DNA of 64,000 bases. It comes from Paraphoma chrysanthemicola. Lineage: Eukaryota > Ascomycota > Dothideomycetes > Pleosporales > Phaeosphaeriaceae. Made by a program: the position numbers and the translations under genes. Numbering within the stretch: position 1 is the stretch's first letter; the number at the start of each line of letters is the position of its first letter. The notes beneath the pieces are model-generated. The model did no database searches, had not been told where the DNA came from, and saw nothing but the letters and a program-made list of their open reading frames with translations. The stretch spans positions 186,001-250,000 of the forward strand of contig JAGMWG010000020.1 of assembly GCA_020744225.1 (NCBI GenBank), given 5' to 3'. Of this stretch, positions 1 through 12,933 are shown in pieces.

Positions 1-250
1 CCAGATATGGCGAAGCATCGCCGTCACAAAACACTAATAATAGATGGTTGGAGAATTAATTTCATGTCGTTACGTGCGGGCGTCTCGGCATCAAGTCGAG
101 GTGTGGTATTCAATGGTGGTGAACAAGAAAGCGCAAGCGTTGATGTGCCGCTGAACAAGGCCCAAGAACGCCATAATATAATGGCAAAGTCGTGGCCAAG
201 AAAAGGAAGAAGTAAAACAGACTGCAGCTGACTGATAGAGTGCTGAGTGC
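1..250. other. Window-edge sequence downstream of SPA2
   Basis: I see no supportable gene here. It lies beyond the SPA2 stop codon (minus strand) and probably holds the SPA2 3' UTR. A 74-codon plus-strand frame has no recognisable domain. Confidence 0.4.
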
Positions 251-3075
251 TTAAAGTTCAGTCTTGAGCGTCTGCTCGAATGTAAGCTCGCCAGACTCAA
301 TGCGATCAACGCGAAGGACCAGTTCCTAGATAACCGTCAGTACGATGGCAAAGATGGAGACAGTGGAAGGCATACCTTGAGTGCGCGCGCTGTCTTGAAC
401 GCTAGCGGCGGGATCTTATCACGACCACCTCCCCTCACGTCCACGGCCAGCATGTTTTGTCTGCAATCGTCGAGAACTTCGACAACGGGAATGGCGTGCT
501 TCTTCAGGGCAGGGTTGGACAGCTTGTTGACGGCATCATATGTCCTGTTGCCAGTGTCTTCAACCGCCAGGGAGATGTCCTGTATGTATTCGTATATCTG
601 TTGCTCTTCGGCAGGCGTAGAGTTGGGGCTTGACCGGATAATATTGACAAGCGGCTGGATGCTTTGAACCAGGAGAGCAGTCTGATCTTCAAGATAGTTC
701 TTGAACTCCATCATACCACTATCGACGTGTGGGGCGATGGCACTGGTTCCAATACTTTGACGATCGTACCCGCTATATGGGGAGCTGTATGCACTGTATC
801 CTGTAGTGTCGCTGCTACCACCTCGACTGCTTTGATGTCGTCGGTGTCCAAACGCTTGCGTGGTGCCGTTGCTGTTACCGTTGACGCTGTTCGGTGTGAA
901 GCCACCGTACGCGGCGAAGTTGTTTGACTTGAGTGGCATTGGCCTATCATCCTCCTCATCCTGCTCCAGCTCGCTCTGCGGTGTAGGTCGCACTTTGACA
1001 TGCTTGACCAACTCCACGATGGCGGTCGACAGATGGCTCGCAGCAGCATCCAACAGACTGACTGGGGCAACACCACCAGACGAGACGTGATTCTTCGTGG
1101 CAGTGATGAGGTTGTTGGCCGTCGCACTGACGCGGGACTTGAGCTTCGCCTGCTGCTTTTCAGGAGTAGCCATCAAGTCTCCACTGACGCTGCTGTTGGG
1201 TGACTGCATTTGCGACAGTGGGGTACTGTCGATATCACCGGTGATGGCACGAACACACTTGACAACGTGGCGCATGCTATCCAGGGTCTGTTCTGCAGTA
1301 GCTCGGCGGGCAGTCTGAAGAAGCTCATCGATGCTGAGTTGAAACTTGGTGATGTGCACGTCCTTGACGAGGCCATCAGGCGTGGTGAAGTTCGCATCGC
1401 GGGTGTAGTTGCTGATATCCGGTGACGCGAGTGAGAGGCCGATGGACGAGGCCTTTAGTGTGCGAAGCTGAGTCTTGGTGCGAGCATAGCGAGCTTTCCA
1501 CTCCTTAAGCTCTGCCTCTAATGACGACACCTGGTGCACCAGTCGTTCTTCTTTCTCGACAGCAGCATCGGAGCGCGAAGACAGTTCCCTCATCTCTTGT
1601 AGGAAGGTGGCTGCATCCTGTCGAACCTCTTCGGTGACCTGCTGTTGCTCGAGCAGCTCCCGCTCAAGCTCATCGCACCGCTGTCGCCATTCCCCCCCAC
1701 CAATGTCGGCGGCTTGTTGAGGTGGTCTTGATTCAAGTGTTGTAATTTGAGCGCGGAGTCCCTGCTGTGCGTTGTCATTCTCGTTGCGCAGTCTGTCGAT
1801 GTCGGCACGCAGTTGCGAATTGAGGTTTTCCGCCTTCTCGACCTTCTCTTCCAGCGAGTAGCGAAGCTCGTCCCACTCTGCGCGCTCAGAAGCAGTGTTA
1901 CCGTCTCTCATGCTGTCGGCCTCCTTTAGCCGTTGTATCTCGTCATCTTTGTCCCGTGATGAGCTCTCCATGGCTCCAACCTTGCCCTGCAGCTCTGCGA
2001 CCTGGCTTTGCAGGTCGGATACCATTTTGTCTTGTGCCATGCTCATGCTCTTCGCGCTCTTATTTGTCTGCCGTCTGGCGGCAGCGCCTTCCAGATTGAA
2101 CGCATCGTCATCGTCTGCTGCGCTGTCATCGTCGTCTTCCACAAGCGTACCCTTATTCGGGACAATGGTGTTTTGCTGGAAAGTCTTTGGCAGCGGTCGG
2201 CCGAATGAGTTGGGTTGTCCTGGCATAAGCCCACCCGGAGGTCCGCCCTGGGGAGGCGGTCCTCGATAGCCCGGGCCTGGTGGTGGACCGCGCGGGCCCA
2301 TGCCGTTGGGCGTTCCCGATCGGCTGGGAGGTCCTCTGTTGCTGATGCGGCTGGCAACGCTGGCGGCAGGACTTGCGGACCGTGCCATGTCTCCGCCTGT
2401 GAAGCGCGGGAATCTCCGCTCGAGCTCGTAGAAGACGTCGGTGGCGAGCTGGCGGAAGCGCTCGAGTGGCAGTGTCGACAGCTTCTGGCGGGCCTGGTTG
2501 CGCTTTGGGTGAAAGTTGTTCTTTGGGAGCAGGAACTTGGGTGTGTCGTTGCCGGGAGCGCCAGGCCCTCCCCGTTTGCGATCGTCCTCTCGCCTTATCG
2601 ACTCGTCGTACACGTCGGTGCTGAGTTCCTGGAACTGCACCGCAGACAGTCTCGTGAGCTTGTCCTTTGCCCGACTCGGGCGCGGGTTGCCCTGCGCATC
2701 GTTCAGATATGGGCCCAGGTATGCCTTGAGCACCTTGAAGTGCTCCGATAGCGTCTCCTCCAGGAGCTGCATCTTTCTCGTGCTGTTCACGCTGGCGTCG
2801 CTCATTCTCGACCCATACAGGCCTGTGCCGTCGCTCGACCGCCCCACGGAGCTGGGCGGTGAAGGGTTGCCGTTTCCTGCGGGGCGCATGCCATTGAGCA
2901 TGCCGCCATCCGCGCTGCTGGGGGCGCCGTATGGGTTCGGAGGGACGCTGGGCGAGTAAGGGTTGTCGCCGGCGATGTTCTGGTAGCGGGTGATGGGAGA
3001 CCAGTCCTGGCTGTCGGTCGAGACGGGCGACAAAGTGCCATTCCGCGTGTTCATCATGTGTTCGGTGTGTTTCAA
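251..3075 (-). CDS. spa2: SPA2-like polarisome scaffold protein
   Basis: Predicted 924 aa from two exons: 3075-376 and 325-251. The 50-bp intron (326-375) starts GTATG, has a CTGAC branch point and ends TAG. Splicing replaces a spurious read-through tail with a short acidic C-terminus ending EQTLKTEL. Two Spa2-homology (SHD/GIT-type) repeats lie near residues 112-165 and 188-226 (LERFRQLATDVFYELERR). A Pro/Gly-rich linker follows, then a long coiled coil (about 345-555), then a C-terminal conserved region (about 730-924). In yeasts and moulds Spa2 scaffolds the polarisome (Bni1, Pea2, Bud6) and MAPK components at hyphal tips and septa. The start could also be Met7 or Met8, since the segment from MNTRNGTLSP onward looks most protein-like. 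The family assignment is firm. Confidence 0.9.
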
Positions 3076-4105
3076 GCAGCCGGTGCCGCCGCTGTCGCTC
3101 TAGCGGATACGCACAGCTACTAGGAGACACGGCTGAGCCAGCAGACGTCGGCGGAGGTGGCTGCTGAGAGAGCGGGCTGAAACGTCTGGTGTGGTAGGAG
3201 ACGGGCAGCGCGAACCATGAAAGGACGGACAACAAGCAACAAAAGCACGCGGGCGCAAGTCGGAAAAAAAAAGGAGCGTCACAGCACTGTCAGCGTCTAC
3301 CCAAAGAGCCCGCAGCGCAGCCAAGGAGCGACAATAGTGGTGCAGTATCCGGAATTCGGGACCACGAGGCTTTTAGGAAGCTTCAGCCAAATGTCGGTGA
3401 TGCCCCTTTCGCGACGGCTTGGCTTGGGAGCGTTGGTAACTGAAGCGCTAACTCGGCTGGGGGACGAATGGCAGAGGCCCGTCCACGGCCGCCCTGCACT
3501 CCGCGAAAACTGACAATGTGGACCGCCGGGCGCGAGCACGAGAGGACGGCTGCTAGTAAGTTACTGCATACAACAGACACTTGACAGGGCACTGCCAGTT
3601 CCTCATTCGGGCCGCGACGGCGTGGTGTCACAAAGGCAGCCGCGCAACGGTTGTTGATTCTGCGACTGTTGGTTGGCAACGACATCGCAGCCCTGCATGC
3701 CAGCATCGGGACTAGCGCTCAGATCCACGGAACTCGCAGGTTCGAGGCTCTGGAGATGCGCAAGGCGCCGGCACACACGGCGGTCCCAGCGGGCGCGACG
3801 AGGCAGCGTCATTTCAGCACACAAGGCCTGCAATTTCATGGCGGAATACAACGGCACATTGTTCATAGGAAAGCATGGAGAGCATCATCGCACTTGGATA
3901 GGCGCCGGTCGTAGTTTCCTCTTCGACGCCCCTTCCGCCGCCAAAATGGCCCAAACCCCAGGTGCGACCCGGCACCAACGCCACGTGCGCCTATCGATTG
4001 TGCAGGGTACATCCCGTGCCAGAAAAACACACCTTTGTACACATCGACATGCAGAAAGGCGAAGACGTGAAATGCGCGACAACAAGATGCTCAGACGGTA
4101 CAGTC
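3076..4105. other. Intergenic: SPA2 5' region and YNG2 3' region
   Basis: About 1 kb between two minus-strand genes. It must hold the SPA2 promoter and leader and the YNG2 terminator. Only short overlapping frames without recognisable domains are present. No further gene is supported. Confidence 0.5.
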
Positions 4106-5430
4106 CTAGCGAGCCCTCTTGATCTTGTTGGTCGGCTGCTTCGTGCACGCTGGACACAGCCAGTCGCCGACCGGTTCCTCTTTGATGCCTACGCACTCCC
4201 AGTGAAACCACTGATACTGGCAGTTGTCGTTGTCGCAGGCCACCATGTCGCCAAAGCTGACGCGCTGGCAGAAGCAGTATTTGGTATCGTCTGACTCCTC
4301 CTCGTCGCCCTCGCCTCCGCCGACGCCTGACATGTCTTCGTCCTCCGTGCCGGCTTCACTCGCCACGCTCTCATCGTCTGCCGTCGTGGATGGCGATGCT
4401 CGGGACCCTCCCTTGCGCCGCTTCTTGTTGACTCCGGACTTGGCTGTGAGTGCGGCCTTGCGCAGCGGTTGCTGTGGTTTCGCCTTCTTCACCGTCAGGG
4501 CGTTCTTCGGTGGCCGGGGTCCAACGCTGCCCGCGCGAGAGCCCGGTGTGGAGGGCTTAGGGGTCCCCGGTCCTATCGAGCTTTGCCGGCCCAAGTTCGA
4601 GGATGCTGAAGGAAGGGGTCCGATGCTGCCAGTTGGGCGACGACGTTTGCTGTCACTGCCAGCCGACATCTCTCGCTCTTGTCGCGCATTTGCCTGAACA
4701 GCACTCTGTGCATTCGTGAGTCTCTGCTGGTTCAAGAGCGCTTGGGTCTGCATGTTTTGCAATGATGGATTCAGCCTAGAGTTCAGGGCGACGCTCGTTG
4801 CGTTGTTGAGTCGGGCGATCGCTGCTGCTTGCGCAAGATTAGGAGCGCCACCGCCTTGATTGCCAGACACAGGATGCAGCGGTGTGCTCGTGCCTGTATT
4901 CGATAGTGATGTTGGTGGCACCATATTGCCTGGCGAATCCCTTAGTAGTGACGGCATCTGTGGGTCAGAGGGTATTGATCCATCATTCTGCAGGTCTCGC
5001 AGCTTGATATCGAGGCGTTTTACATGCCGATCGAGCTGTATTTGTGTGAGCGGTAATCATGCGATAAAAGGACCCCAACTCACAAGTGCTGCTGCCTTTT
5101 CTGAAAGGCCTATCTTCTCTTCTTGAAGTATTTGCGCCCGCTCGTAATTTTGCATGATTACCTTCGAATAGGGCTCCTCTTTGGGGTTCTGTACTAGGCT
5201 GCCGTTGAGCTTGATAAACTTCTGCAGACTGCCGTCGCGCTGATTGATCGCCGCACGTAGCTCCTGTATCTGCTGTTCTTTCGCCTGCATCTCCTCGTAC
5301 AGATGCGTGATCTCTGCAGGAAGATTTGCAACTGTCAAAGTCAGAACAAATCTCTTGTGCGACTTCAGCAGGCCCTACCATCATGTATGAATTGCTCCAA
5401 CACTGTCGCAGCGTCCTCTGCAATCGCCAT
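4106..5430 (-). CDS. yng2: ING-family PHD-finger protein, NuA4 subunit Yng2-like
   Basis: Predicted 409 aa from three exons: 5430-5379, 5331-5084 and 5035-4106. Introns are 47-48 bp, phases 1 and 0. The N-terminus (LEQFIHDVANLP, then a helical ING domain to about residue 125) matches the LEQ-x-I-x-DVxNLP signature of Yng2. A low-complexity basic and Ser/Pro middle follows. The C-terminal C4HC3 PHD finger (YCFCQRVSFGDMVACD...WFHWEC...WLCPAC) ends in a basic tail, NKIKRAR. ING PHD fingers bind H3K4me3, and Yng2 is needed for Esa1 acetyltransferase activity in NuA4. Pho23 and Yng1 are the alternatives. The CFCQRVSFG motif and basic tail favour Yng2. The gene is divergent from HOS2, with 958 bp between start codons. 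Confidence 0.88.
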
Positions 5431-6388
5431 GATGGCGTTTGCTACACAACAAATCTAAATTCGAGTGCCAGGCAGCGACTTGTGGCGGAGAGAGGCACAG
5501 TTGCGGTCGCCGTCGCGGTTGAATGGGTGCGCAACGTAGCCCAGGTGATGCCGGCGCAGGTCCAGGATGTGATTTCAAGTTGAGCGGACCCTACTCTTTG
5601 ATGATATTCGATGATCTTTTGATGAAGACGGGAGGTGGTAAAGCGGTAGTGCTCGGCCGCTGTGTGAAACGGAAGTTGCCACAGTCAACCAGTCGCAATA
5701 CCTCTTAGTATCAAGACCGTGATACCAACGAAGAACAGCTTCTCGTTATGCTTTTCCCAGTATCTTGGACTGCTTTTTTTTTTCTAAGGTTGTCAAGGGT
5801 GCGCGTTGGTGAAGGCGATCACAAGCACCAAGCTAACGATATGCAGGTCCCAGCGAAACGGCTAGACCAGTTCACGTGCTCTCGGCAAAATGCAGGGTCA
5901 TCGCCAATCAGAAGAAGGCGCCGAAGATGAAGCGTCCCGCATCAACTCCGACTTCGATGACCCACAGGAAGCCGAAGTGCATATCCATAAGCGACACTGA
6001 TTACGGGAGTCTGTACGACGAGTTCGGATCGCCCGTGCTACTTAGTTGCCGCTCACGACCCAAATATCGCGTAACTACACCGCAACCCATATCATTCCAG
6101 CATCTTCACCGTCAAGGGTATGTTATACTCTTTTTCCCAAGGGACCGCAACATCTTGTAGCCTTATATAGAGACCGAATGAAGTGTTCGAGTGCTTGAAC
6201 ATGCTGACATCATGCCAAGAAGCCAGCGGTCTTCCGAATCAAGGGACAAGACAAGAAGCCAAAGAACGCACAGAGGAGCGTAAAAGACTGGTGATAAGTC
6301 TATCTGGACCCCAGCCACATCAGCATCGCAATTGAATCACCCCTTTGGTATCAAGGTCACTCCTGGGTCAACAGTACCCGCCCCTGCC
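5431..6388. other. Divergent YNG2-HOS2 intergenic region
   Basis: This bidirectional promoter region holds both leaders. A 36-codon frame starts at 5889 (ATG) and contains DDPQEAEV. It could be a uORF or a relic exon, but I cannot connect it to either gene by a good splice pair. No other gene is seen. Confidence 0.4.
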
Positions 6389-7961
6389 ATGGGATTTCCT
6401 GGACATCGGCCGCCCAACTCGGCCAACAATATCGTGCAGGAGTACCTTTCTCCTGACGATGCCTTCTATGTTGAGGACTACCAAACCTTCAAATCTCTTA
6501 CCGAAGATGAGAAGGTCGATGTCATCGCGCGTGAGGCAGAGCAATACGGCTTGGAGAAGCCTCAAGGATGGAATGTATCCTTTCACTACAACCCACATGT
6601 CGAGTATCACCACTTCGGCAGCTCACATCCAATGAAGCCATGGAGATTGACCCTCACGAAACAGCTTGTTCTCGCTTATGGCCTAGAGTACACCATGGAT
6701 CTGTATACTCCAAGGCCGGCCAACTTCGACGAAATTGCGTTGTTCCACGACCGCGAGTATCTCTCCTACCTGAGCAAGTAAGTGCGCATGGGTGAGTTTC
6801 ACAAACTGTACTGACTGTTGCATCAGAATCACGCCTCAGAATGCACAGCCTGAAGATCCCCAGTATATCTCCTATGGATTTGGCGGTGACAGCAATGACT
6901 GCCCTGTTTTCGACGGACTATGGAACTATGTATCGCTTTACAGCGGTGCCTCCATGAGCGCAGCCTGGAACCTTCTCAACAAGCAATCTGACATTGCCAT
7001 CAATTGGTCTGGTGGCTTACATCACGCTAAGAAGAATCTTGCATCCGGCTTCTGCTACGTCAACGACATCGTCATCGCTATCCAACTGTTGCTCACACAG
7101 CACCAACGCGTCCTCTACATCGACATTGACGTACACCACGGCGATGGCGTTGAGCAAGCATTCGAGTCTACAGATCGGGTGTTCACTCTGTCGTACCACA
7201 AGTACGGTATTGACAAGCACGGTTACCCATTCTTCCCCGGGACGGGCAACATCAATGAAATGGGACCCTCAGACCCCACCAACCGCGGCAAGGGTCACAG
7301 TCTCAACATCCCTATAGACGACGGCATCGACGACGAGCAATACAAGCATTTGTTCAAGACGGTGACTGGCAAAGTCATCGAGAAATACAATCCACAAGCC
7401 ATCGTCTTGCAGTCTGGCGCTGACTCGCTAGGCGGTGATCGTCTCGGTCGCTTTAATCTCAACATCAAAGCGCACGGCTTCTGCATCGAGACGGTGAAGC
7501 GTGCAAACCGACCACTTCTCCTTATTGGGGGTGGCGGCTACACACCACGCAATGTCGCTCGTACATGGTGCCACGAAACGGCAGTGTGCGTCGGCGCCGA
7601 TCTACACAATGATCTGCCCGCCCATATTCCCTATATCCAAGCATTCCAGGGCACCGAGAATGGCGATGGGGTGTTGTACCCGGATTTACATAACGTCAAG
7701 CGACACGAAAATCTCAACAGCAATGCACAAATCGATAAGCTGATTGAGAAGGCCATGGAGAATTTGAGGTACCTGGAAGGTGCACCTAGTGTGGTTGTCA
7801 ACACGAAAGGTATCACGGAGGAGCAGATTATGAAGATTCGAGAAATGGTCGACCAGGAGCTCGAAGACGAGGCAAATGATCGAGAGTTCCTGAGCGTCGA
7901 GGGCCAGAGAAGGAAGAGGGAGAGGAATGTGGGTGGCAGAAGCGAGAGAGGCTTGCGGTAG
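6389..7961 (+). CDS. hos2: Class I histone deacetylase, Hos2 type
   Basis: Predicted 507 aa from two exons (6389-6777, 6827-7961). The 49-bp intron has GTAAGT, CTGAC and CAG signals and restores the LSKITPQN junction. The N-terminal GWNVSFHYNPHVEYHHFG...HPMKPWRLTLTK block is the Hos2/HDAC3-type signature. The active site is present: the His pair near 195-196 (SGGLHHAKK), Zn ligands in DIDVHHGDG (D231, H233), and the later GADSLGGDRLG and GGGGYTPRNVARTW motifs. Hos2 removes acetyl groups from H3/H4 tails in the Set3 complex. I chose ATG 6389 because the frame upstream has no ATG before its stop; an unseen 5' exon is possible. The C-terminal tail is charged (EDEANDREF...RRKRER). The gene stands head to head with the NuA4 gene YNG2. 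Confidence 0.93.
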
Positions 7962-9099
7962 CTAAGGTGTCTTGTCGAATGAATCGCGGGGCGCTTGAGT
8001 CACTAAACGGTTGTGGCGAGTTCATGGCGAGGTGTTCTAAACACACGAGGGGTTGCAAAACTATTCCTAGTTCATTGGCAGTTGCGATGAGGTTTGTGTG
8101 CGGCGTCATATAGTACCCACAACTCAGACTATCGCATATTTTTGACGTTTTATACTAGAAGAGCCACATTACGAGAAGGAAAGCGTCGAGAACCAATTAT
8201 GATCATAGTCGTCAGGATTTCCCGTCTCGACGAACTCGAAACAGGGCCACGGACTCCTCGCGCTCCTCACGCTTACCCCACAAATCTTGGCTGTCTGCCT
8301 GGAGCTGGCGAATATCTCACCGCTTATCAGATCAATCCTTGGAAGCTTGAGAGTCGGAGCTCGCGGACATGGTAATGCGGTCCGAAAGATCTGCGGGGTC
8401 GCAGAAATTTCCTCTTCCGTCGGCCGCGGTCTCCATGATCATGTTTCATGGCTGGACTTGACTGCTTATGACAAGGATGCACGACTCGAGGAGCACACAC
8501 TGAAGGAAAAGTCTGTTCGGCCATGCACGATACTTGTCTGCAACATGGGACTGAGGCCGGCGTTGGACGCCTAGCGCGCGAGCTGACAAAGCACGCGAGG
8601 AGTTGCGCCCGGCTGACTCAGGAAGAAACGCTGCGTAGGGTAAAGTATGATCCGACCTGGGGATCGGACAAGATGTGTTCAAGCTAGCAGCGGTCGAGGC
8701 TGAACAAATCGGGTGGCTTCTATCCGTGGGGTTGAGGTTGTCCAGGAACTCATATGACGACAAAAAGCGGAATTAACGTCAGGCTCGGTGGTAAGACTCT
8801 GGAACGGCCAAGTGACGCCCTACTACTGCGAGGGCGCATGTGCTGTTCGCATTAAGTGCGCATGATCCCAATGTACGATTGTACGAAAGCGAGATCCTTT
8901 TTGACTCACCAGGCAAACGTTCTGTCCTCTGTCCCCACTTGAGGCGTCAAGGCTGTAGTGTATGCAGTGAGCATCGGCGCCTCATCTGCTCCGACATTCA
9001 ACAAGCGCCTCTCCGCCCGCAAGTGTAGCAGCAGCCCTAAGAAGGCCCCTCCGGCTCTCCTCCGCGTGTCCGTCTACACCTTGAAGACGCCCAGACATC
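7962..9099. other. Intergenic, HOS2 to Zn2Cys6 regulator
   Basis: 1.1 kb between two plus-strand genes. The short frames show no domain or splice-compatible continuation. The 3' part is probably the regulator's leader. Confidence 0.4.
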
Positions 9100-11971
9100 A
9101 TGTCTGAAGACTCCCCACAGTCGCAGCACTCGCCGGACCGGGTGCACAAGGCCAATGGAAGCATTAGCGGCCCCTCTGGTTCTGGTAGTGGCGGTGCCAA
9201 CCCCCGGTCGTGCGTGACGTGCCGCAGAAGAAAGGTAGGCGGTCCGTGTACATTCAACATGGCACACACAATGTGATCTGATCTGATGGCCCCGCGCAGG
9301 TCAAATGCGACAAGAAACAGCCATGCTCGAATTGCGTGCGCGCAAAAATCGAATGCATCTTCCCGGGCCCCGGTCGCGCGCCGCGCAAGAGCAGGAAGCC
9401 GCCAGATGCAGAGCTGCTTGAGCGACTGCGGCGCCTCGAGGGTGTAGTCTCCAGTCTGAATGCGCAGGTCGAGGAACACGAGCAGGAGGCCGCAGAGCGG
9501 GAGCGACGTGGCAGCACGGGCGAGCCCAGTGGCTGTCCGTATGGCAGTGGCAAGGCGAACCCAAACAGCAATACGAGTCCCAGTGTGGCCGTCGACGATA
9601 CCGTAGAGGGCTTGGAGAATCGCTTTGGCCGCCTGGTCGTCGAGAAGGGCCGCAGCCGGTACATTAACAACAGCTTCTGGGCCTCTCTCAACAATGAGGT
9701 CGAAGATCTCAAGGCCATTCTCATCGAGCCGTCCGACGACGAAGACGTCCACTCGCCCGACACGTCGCAGAACTCGTCGTCCCAGCACCAAGGCTTTGTG
9801 TTCGGATACAGCTCTACAAGCGTGGACATGCAGTCGCTGCACCCGGTGGAGCAGCAAGCGCGCCAGTTCTGGGCCATCTACAAGGAGAACGTCGACCCGC
9901 TCGTCAAAGTCCTCCACATCCCCACCTTCGAGCCAGTCTTCATAGACGCTGTGGGACACACGGACAAGATTGGCAAGGGGCTGGAGGCACTGCTGTTCGC
10001 CATATACTACGGCGCAGTCACGAGCACCACACCCGAGGAGTGTCTCGAGCGATGGGGCGAAACCAGGCTTACGCTCCTCGACCGCTATCGATTCGGCCTG
10101 GAGCAAGGTCTCGCGCGAGCAAACTTTTTGTATTGCGACGAGACTGTTGTGCTACAGGCCTTCATAATCTTCCTCATCCTGCTGCGGAGAAATGACGATG
10201 CGCGCAAGATCTGGACACTGACTGGATTGGTGGTGCGCATTGCGCAGACACTGGGAGTGCACCGAGATGGCAGTCATTTCAAGCTGCCGCCCTTTGAGAT
10301 CGAAATGCGTCGAAGGCTTTGGTGGCAGGTGTGCATTCTGGACGCGAGGTCGTCAGAGGATCACGGCTGCGATCCCACCATCGTCGAAGCGCAATTCGAC
10401 ACGAAAATGGCAAGCAAATGTGCCAATATAACCGCAACGCATCGCTGACAAGTGCATTAGCCTCTCAATGTAAACGACAGCGACCTGCACCCCGACATGA
10501 CTGAATTTCCAGAGGAGCGCCAGGGCTTCACCGACATGACATTTTGTCTGCTACGATTCGAGGTCGCTAACATCTTCCGTCGCATGCTATACGTACCGCC
10601 GGGGCCCGATCGGTGCAATGTCTTCTTCGCTGGCCTCACAATCGAGCAGAAGGAGAAATGGATCACCGAGTGCCACCAACGTATGGAAGAAAAATACTTG
10701 GCAAACATGGACATGACAGTCCCACTGTGTTGGGTCACAGCGACAATTTCCAGGCTCATTATGAGCAAGATGTGGTTGATTGTGTATCATCCACATCAGC
10801 GCAAGGACGGAGGTGCGTCACCTCTACAGTTCCATTGATGATATGCTAAGTACTTTCAGGCGCAACACTTCCCCAGGAGACAAAAGATAAGCTCTTCATC
10901 ACTTCGCTTGAGAACATCGAGTACTCAATGCTCCTCGAGACGGAAGCCAGGACTATGAAGTGGGGCTGGCTCTTCCGAACCTACGTACAATGGCACGCAA
11001 TCGCCTTCCTCCTCTCAGAGCTTTGCGTCCGCACCAAAGGTGAGGCTGTTGAACGGGCTTGGCGTGCACTTGAGGCCACTGCTGGTCGCTGGTGGTTCCC
11101 ACTGAACAACTCTTCCGCGCACCGCAAGGGACAGCAAGGCTGCTTGTGGAAGCCTCTGAGGAAGCTTCTCGCCAAGGCGAAAGCCGCACGAGAAAGGGAG
11201 CTTGCCCTCGAGAGAGCGAGCATGGCACTCCGCAACGGCCAGATGATGTATCCCGGATATCCTCTTCGCGATGACCGACTCAGCGTTGGATCCCTAACGA
11301 TGGATCAGCCCAGTTCAGAGAACCTCGATCGAATGCTTCGACCTGCAGCACCAAGGCTGGGAGATAGCGCATCTGGCTCGCAATCAAGTTGGCCGAGCAG
11401 CCCATCCGTGTCGAATGGACAAGGTACAGTCCCTCGTAGACTCGCAGACATCACACCAGCCATGCAACAGTCAAACAGCGTGGCTATGAACGCTACGCCT
11501 GCCGGGCAACCCAACCCAGCTGACACCTTCGCGGACTTGACAAGATATGGTCTAGATAGCATTCTAGGCGACGTTATGCACGGCATTGCTGTTTCGGGCC
11601 AACCCATTCCTGTGGACTACACACATCCTCTATCTGACGGAGCTGCGCCCGTCAACACAAACATTCCACAGTCCGCGCAACTTGCTCAACAAACTATGTC
11701 GCGAAGCGCCGCAAACTCCGCAGCAACGGCGATCAACGGTGCACACGGTACTTTCGGCGACCACGTGTTTGCAAACATGGATTTCGGCGACATGAACCCT
11801 GCTCTCGGCGACGGACTTAATGGCGTGCCCAATGACTCTCCTATCCTAGACGGCGGTAACATGGACTGGACCATGTGGGACGATATGGTGAATCAATACG
11901 GCTTGGACGGACAGCAAATAAATCCGAACGGGAACCCTGCAGGTCACGCAGGTCTTGCGCAGTGGTTTTGA
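9100..11971 (+). CDS. Zn2Cys6 fungal transcription factor
   Basis: Predicted 902 aa from four exons (9100-9234, 9300-10409, 10461-10812, 10860-11971). The zinc cluster spans the first intron: CVTCRRRK then VKCDKKQPCSNC and IECIF, giving the six cysteines of a Gal4-type binuclear cluster near residues 38-66. A linker and coiled-coil segment (LLERLRRLEGVVSSLNAQV) follow. The middle fungal-specific domain starts around FWAIYKENVDPLVKVLHIPTF and includes ALLFAIYYGAV and RRRLWWQVCILDARSSED. The C-terminal 330 residues are Ser/Gln/Asn-rich, as in activation domains. The second intron (10410-10460) starts GC rather than GT; with it the frame reads DTKM|PLNVNDSDL, matching the family pattern. The target genes cannot be read from the sequence. 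Confidence 0.88.
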
Positions 11972-12933
11972 GGAATGACACGCACAAATCGACGGTTGGG
12001 CGTGGTCTACGTTTTGTGTACGATTGCAGCATTGACGATGAATACACGACCAAGGCGCTGCTAGGCGCTTGTCTGGCTTTGAACGTCTCTCTACTCCTAC
12101 TTGTTTACCGCGCCGATTGCCAGAACGGCCAACGATACCCACATGTACTGTACTGTTGTAGCATAGTTATACCATACATGCGTTTATTTTCTAAACAATC
12201 CGTAGCGTCTCAGGACCGCCATGCAAATATGCACTTCGCGCTCAAAGCGTCATAGTCCCAGATATCAGTAGACCAAGACTCATATCTCCAATTCTCCACC
12301 AATCGAACATGGCACTTGGATCCAGCAGGCTTCTGGAAGCCTGGAAAGCCTGGGCATAACCGCGCACACGGCTACGTGGTACAATCGGCATCAGACCGAC
12401 TTGCATCATACAGCGGGATGGTGGTGGCATGCGGTGCACGCGGATAAATCGAGTAAGCCGACCCACGCGGCACGTGGGCGCGCGGAGTCAGGGATTAACG
12501 TTAGATTGATGATGTTCGATAGCTCTTATCTTCACCGCTTAGAGGCGGTCTAGCTAGGTATACGTGCTGCACGTTTAAGGCCGACTTATTGTTCCTCAAA
12601 GCTTTTACCTTTTCGATTTGTACTGCATTTTTGTTCCAGATTGCCATTCAAGTCTAGCAAGACGGACCGTGTCGGAACTCGGATGTGAAAGCTGATCGAC
12701 CTCTGGACAGGGTCGGAGTGGAGCTTCAAGTGCATGAGACACGTGTGGATGAGTTATTGCTTGGAGCTATCTCGAAGTTCCAAAGCTATCTTTTTGTCTT
12801 TTCCCGGTCATTATTTCTACCTCGACATCCCGAGCACAGCATCGCTGTGTTTTTTTGCAATCATCAATCCAATCATCGCAACATAATTCAATCATCATTT
12901 ATTCACCAGCAACCCCGCTTACGGAATACTACA
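11972..12933. other. Intergenic, 3' of regulator and promoter of dehydrogenase
   Basis: Nearly 1 kb without a supported gene. A run of pyrimidine-rich and CAATCAT-type sequence before 12934 looks like the leader of the downstream gene. Confidence 0.4.

Noticed and set aside
2153..3235. 360-codon open frame on the minus strand
   Set aside because: It lies in another frame of the SPA2 coding exon, is Arg/Pro/His-rich and has no domain. It is a shadow of GC-rich coding sequence.
3735..3760. GGTTCGAGG-type sequence as a tRNA T arm
   Set aside because: No pairing stem on either side and no A box at a fitting distance.
5889..5999. 36-codon ATG frame containing DDPQEAEV upstream of HOS2
   Set aside because: No good donor links it to HOS2 in frame. 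The resemblance to the start of a carnosine N-methyltransferase-like protein is too short to use.
8982..10106. 374-codon minus-strand frame
   Set aside because: Antisense to the Zn2Cys6 gene; composition mirrors the sense codons and no motif is present.
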